NCBI GenBank assembly: GCA_017995405.1
Contig: JAGOIY010000001.1
Span: 1 to 34,588, forward strand
Direction: 5' to 3'
Length of the DNA: 34,588 nt
From: Candidatus Cloacimonadota bacterium
GTDB taxonomy: Bacteria > Cloacimonadota > Cloacimonadia > Cloacimonadales > Cloacimonadaceae
Below are positions 32,977-34,588 of the stretch, piece by piece. The notes below the pieces were generated by a model that saw nothing but the letters and a program-made list of their open reading frames with translations, had not been told where the DNA came from and searched no databases. How positions within the stretch are numbered: the stretch's first letter is position 1; each line of letters opens with the position of its first letter. Both the position numbers and the translations under genes were made by a program.

Positions 32977-34483
32977 AGATCACCCTTTTATGAGAGGCTT
33001 TCCCGCAACACACGCAGTTCCCGTCTTCCGCTTCACCGTCAAAGGGTATGCAGCGCACCGTGACCTTGAGATCGTCCTTGATCTGCTCTTCACAGGCTAC
33101 GTCGCCACACCAGTGAGAAAGCGCGAAACCGCCATGAATCTCAGGCTGCTCGGCATTTTTGGGGGTAAAATAGCTGTAGAACTCGTCGCGGCTGTCGATG
33201 CGGACGGTATTGGCCTTTCGGAAAGCCACCGCGTTCTGATAGATGGAGGTTTGCATATCCAGCATCGCCTGGATGGCATGCTCTCTGAGCTCTACCAGCG
33301 GAACGGACTTTTTGTCTCTGGGCTCCTGATCGCGACGGGCCAGCATCACAGCCTGGGAAGCCACATCGCGGGGTCCGATCTCGATGCGGAGCGGGATGCC
33401 TTTTTTGATCCAATACCAGTTACGTTCACCGGAGGTGAGGTCTCGATCGTCCAGTTCTGTATAGATTCTGATATCATCCAGCATGGCGCCACGGAACATT
33501 TCCACGATCTGATTGGCCATATCCAGCACGGCCACTTTTTCCTGATCGTCTTTATATATAGGAACGATGGCAATGTGGGAAGGCGCGATCTTGGGAGGAA
33601 GCACCAGGCCGTTGTCATCGCTGTGGGCCATGATCAGAGCTCCGATCAGACGGGTGGAAACACCCCAGGAAGTCGTCCAGGCATAGTCAAATTCGCCGGC
33701 GCGGTTCTGATAGCGGATGTTTGAGGCTTTGGCAAAATTCTGGCCCAAGAAGTGGGAAGTACCGCTCTGCAAGGCTTTTTTATCCTGCATCATGGCTTCG
33801 ATGCAATAGGTGCTCACGGCCCCGGGAAACTTCTCGCCTTCCGTCTTTTCACCTTTGATCACTGGAATGGCCAGATAATCTGAAGCGAAGCGGGCATATA
33901 CATCCAGCATCTTCATCGTCTCATCCATGGCCTCAGTTTCAGTTTCATGCACGGTGTGGCCTTCCTGCCACAGAAATTCCGCGGTCCGTAAAAACAGCCG
34001 GGTGCGCATTTCCCAGCGCACGATGTTGGCCCACTGGTTGATCAACAGCGGCAGATCGCGATAGGAATTGACCCACTTGGAAAAAGAAGCGCCGATGATC
34101 GTTTCACTGGTGGGACGCACAATGTAGGGCTCCGTGAGCTCTCCCGCCACTTTCAAACCGCCGTTTCCATCCGGTTCCAGACGGCTGTGAGTCACGATCG
34201 CGCATTCCTTGGCAAAGCCTTCCACGTGTTCGGCTTCTTTTTCGAAATAGCTCTTGGGGATAAAGATTGGAAAGTAGGCGTTGCGATGACCGGTCTCGCG
34301 AAACATCTGGTCCAGCACCCTCTGGATGTTTTCCCAGATGGCATAGCCCCAGGGCTTGATCACCATACAGCCTCTCACATCGCTGTTTTCAGCCAGGTCG
34401 GCGGCCCGGATTACCTGCTGATACCACTCCGCGTAGTTTTCCTCGCGGGTCGGTTCTATCGCCGTGCGTTTATTCTTGCTCAT
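32960..34483 (-). CDS. proS: Prolyl-tRNA synthetase, archaeal/eukaryotic type
   Basis: This class II synthetase charges tRNA-Pro. The 507-aa protein is the short form lacking the bacterial editing insert. Motifs: YFPIFIPKSYF (about 70-80); motif 2 region RWEMRTRLFLRTAEFLWQEGHT (split here as RWEMRTRLF then LRTAEFLWQEG, about 155-176); motif 3 WGVSTRLIGALIM (about 275-287); the anticodon domain; and a C-terminal zinc-binding domain with HWCGDVACEE and NCVCCGK. It ends in Tyr (FAKAY), as in this subtype. GGAG lies 5 nt before the ATG at 34483. It overlaps cinA and heads proS-cinA-purD. Confidence 0.97.
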   Translation of the reverse strand: MSKNKRTAIEPTREENYAEWYQQVIRAADLAENSDVRGCMVIKPWGYAIWENIQRVLDQMFRETGHRNAYFPIFIPKSYFEKEAEHVEGFAKECAIVTHSRLEPDGNGGLKVAGELTEPYIVRPTSETIIGASFSKWVNSYRDLPLLINQWANIVRWEMRTRLFLRTAEFLWQEGHTVHETETEAMDETMKMLDVYARFASDYLAIPVIKGEKTEGEKFPGAVSTYCIEAMMQDKKALQSGTSHFLGQNFAKASNIRYQNRAGEFDYAWTTSWGVSTRLIGALIMAHSDDNGLVLPPKIAPSHIAIVPIYKDDQEKVAVLDMANQIVEMFRGAMLDDIRIYTELDDRDLTSGERNWYWIKKGIPLRIEIGPRDVASQAVMLARRDQEPRDKKSVPLVELREHAIQAMLDMQTSIYQNAVAFRKANTVRIDSRDEFYSYFTPKNAEQPEIHGGFALSHWCGDVACEEQIKDDLKVTVRCIPFDGEAEDGNCVCCGKASHKRVIFAKAY

Positions 34484-34515
34484 TGAAACTCCATGCTAAA
34501 TTTATGCGAGTGTCA

Positions 34516-34542
34516 ATTATCCGGGGGCGGGATGCTTGTCAA
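34516..34542 (-). promoter_or_regulatory. Candidate promoter of the proS-cinA-purD operon
   Basis: Minus-strand TTGACA (34542-34537) and GATAAT (34521-34516, 5 of 6 to consensus) are separated by 15 nt, slightly short. It lies about 35 bp before the proS ATG. A second TTGACA overlaps immediately downstream (34516-34511). Confidence 0.45.
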
Positions 34543-34570
34543 CCCAAAAGGCGGAGCTGAGGGACGCAGA

Positions 34571-34588
34571 AATTGAGAATTGAGAATT
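34571..34588. repeat. Heptameric tandem repeat cut by the right window edge
   Basis: AATTGAG, AATTGAG, AATT run to the last base, so at least 2.5 units of a 7-bp repeat are present and the true length is unknown. The period equals that of the unrelated GTTAYGC array at 30377-30404. Confidence 0.55.

Overview
The window looks like a chromosomal segment of a Candidatus Cloacimonadota-type bacterium (FCB superphylum). The main clue is three very large exported proteins that end in the GNYPNPFNP...KMxxxK C-terminal domain typical of that group. Other clues are lipoproteins with bacterial lipoboxes, a PorU/PorV pair, and an archaeal/eukaryotic-type ProRS. Base composition is roughly balanced and slightly GC-rich by eye. 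I ran no search, so the taxon is inferred from protein flavour only. Almost all genes lie on the minus strand; the exception is asd plus an M20 peptidase.

Layout, left to right. (1) 1-472, minus: tRNA-Arg(CCU), followed 16 bp later by the truncated start of a probable RNB-family exoribonuclease. (2) 588-2710, plus: asd overlapping an M20D amidohydrolase, possibly a lysine/diaminopimelate pair, closed by a terminator shared with the convergent operon. (3) 14.67 kb down to 2.9 kb, minus: a long co-directional run of infC, rpmI, rplT, pheS, pheT, a small coiled-coil gene, zapA, a structured RNA resembling 6S RNA, rny, ymdB, folD and a large lipoprotein. It couples translation initiation, ribosome assembly, Phe-tRNA charging, division and RNA turnover. 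infC has a strong SD but no AUG, and a terminator-like hairpin sits in its leader. (4) 14.5-15.46 kb: a gene-poor stretch with a 25-bp-arm palindrome and decayed-looking coding fragments. (5) 15.46-23.18 kb, minus: two single-gene units, each a gingipain-like C25 protease with adhesin-like modules and a C-terminal sorting domain. (6) 30.35 kb down to 23.44 kb, minus: porU, porV and a lipoprotein, i.e. the cell-surface processing end of a type IX-like secretion system next to two likely substrates. (7) 34.48 kb down to 30.45 kb, minus: proS, cinA and purD, overlapping. Two gene-free spots (30.38-30.45 kb and the right edge) carry heptameric tandem repeats.

The most interesting points are: the porU-porV-lipoprotein cluster beside two C25 substrates, all three C25 domains keeping a His...Cys spacing of exactly 33 residues; a FolD in which the usual cyclohydrolase lysine is isoleucine; the non-AUG infC with an attenuator-like leader; the 6S-like RNA between zapA and rny; and the large GTAGAGAT-type palindrome.
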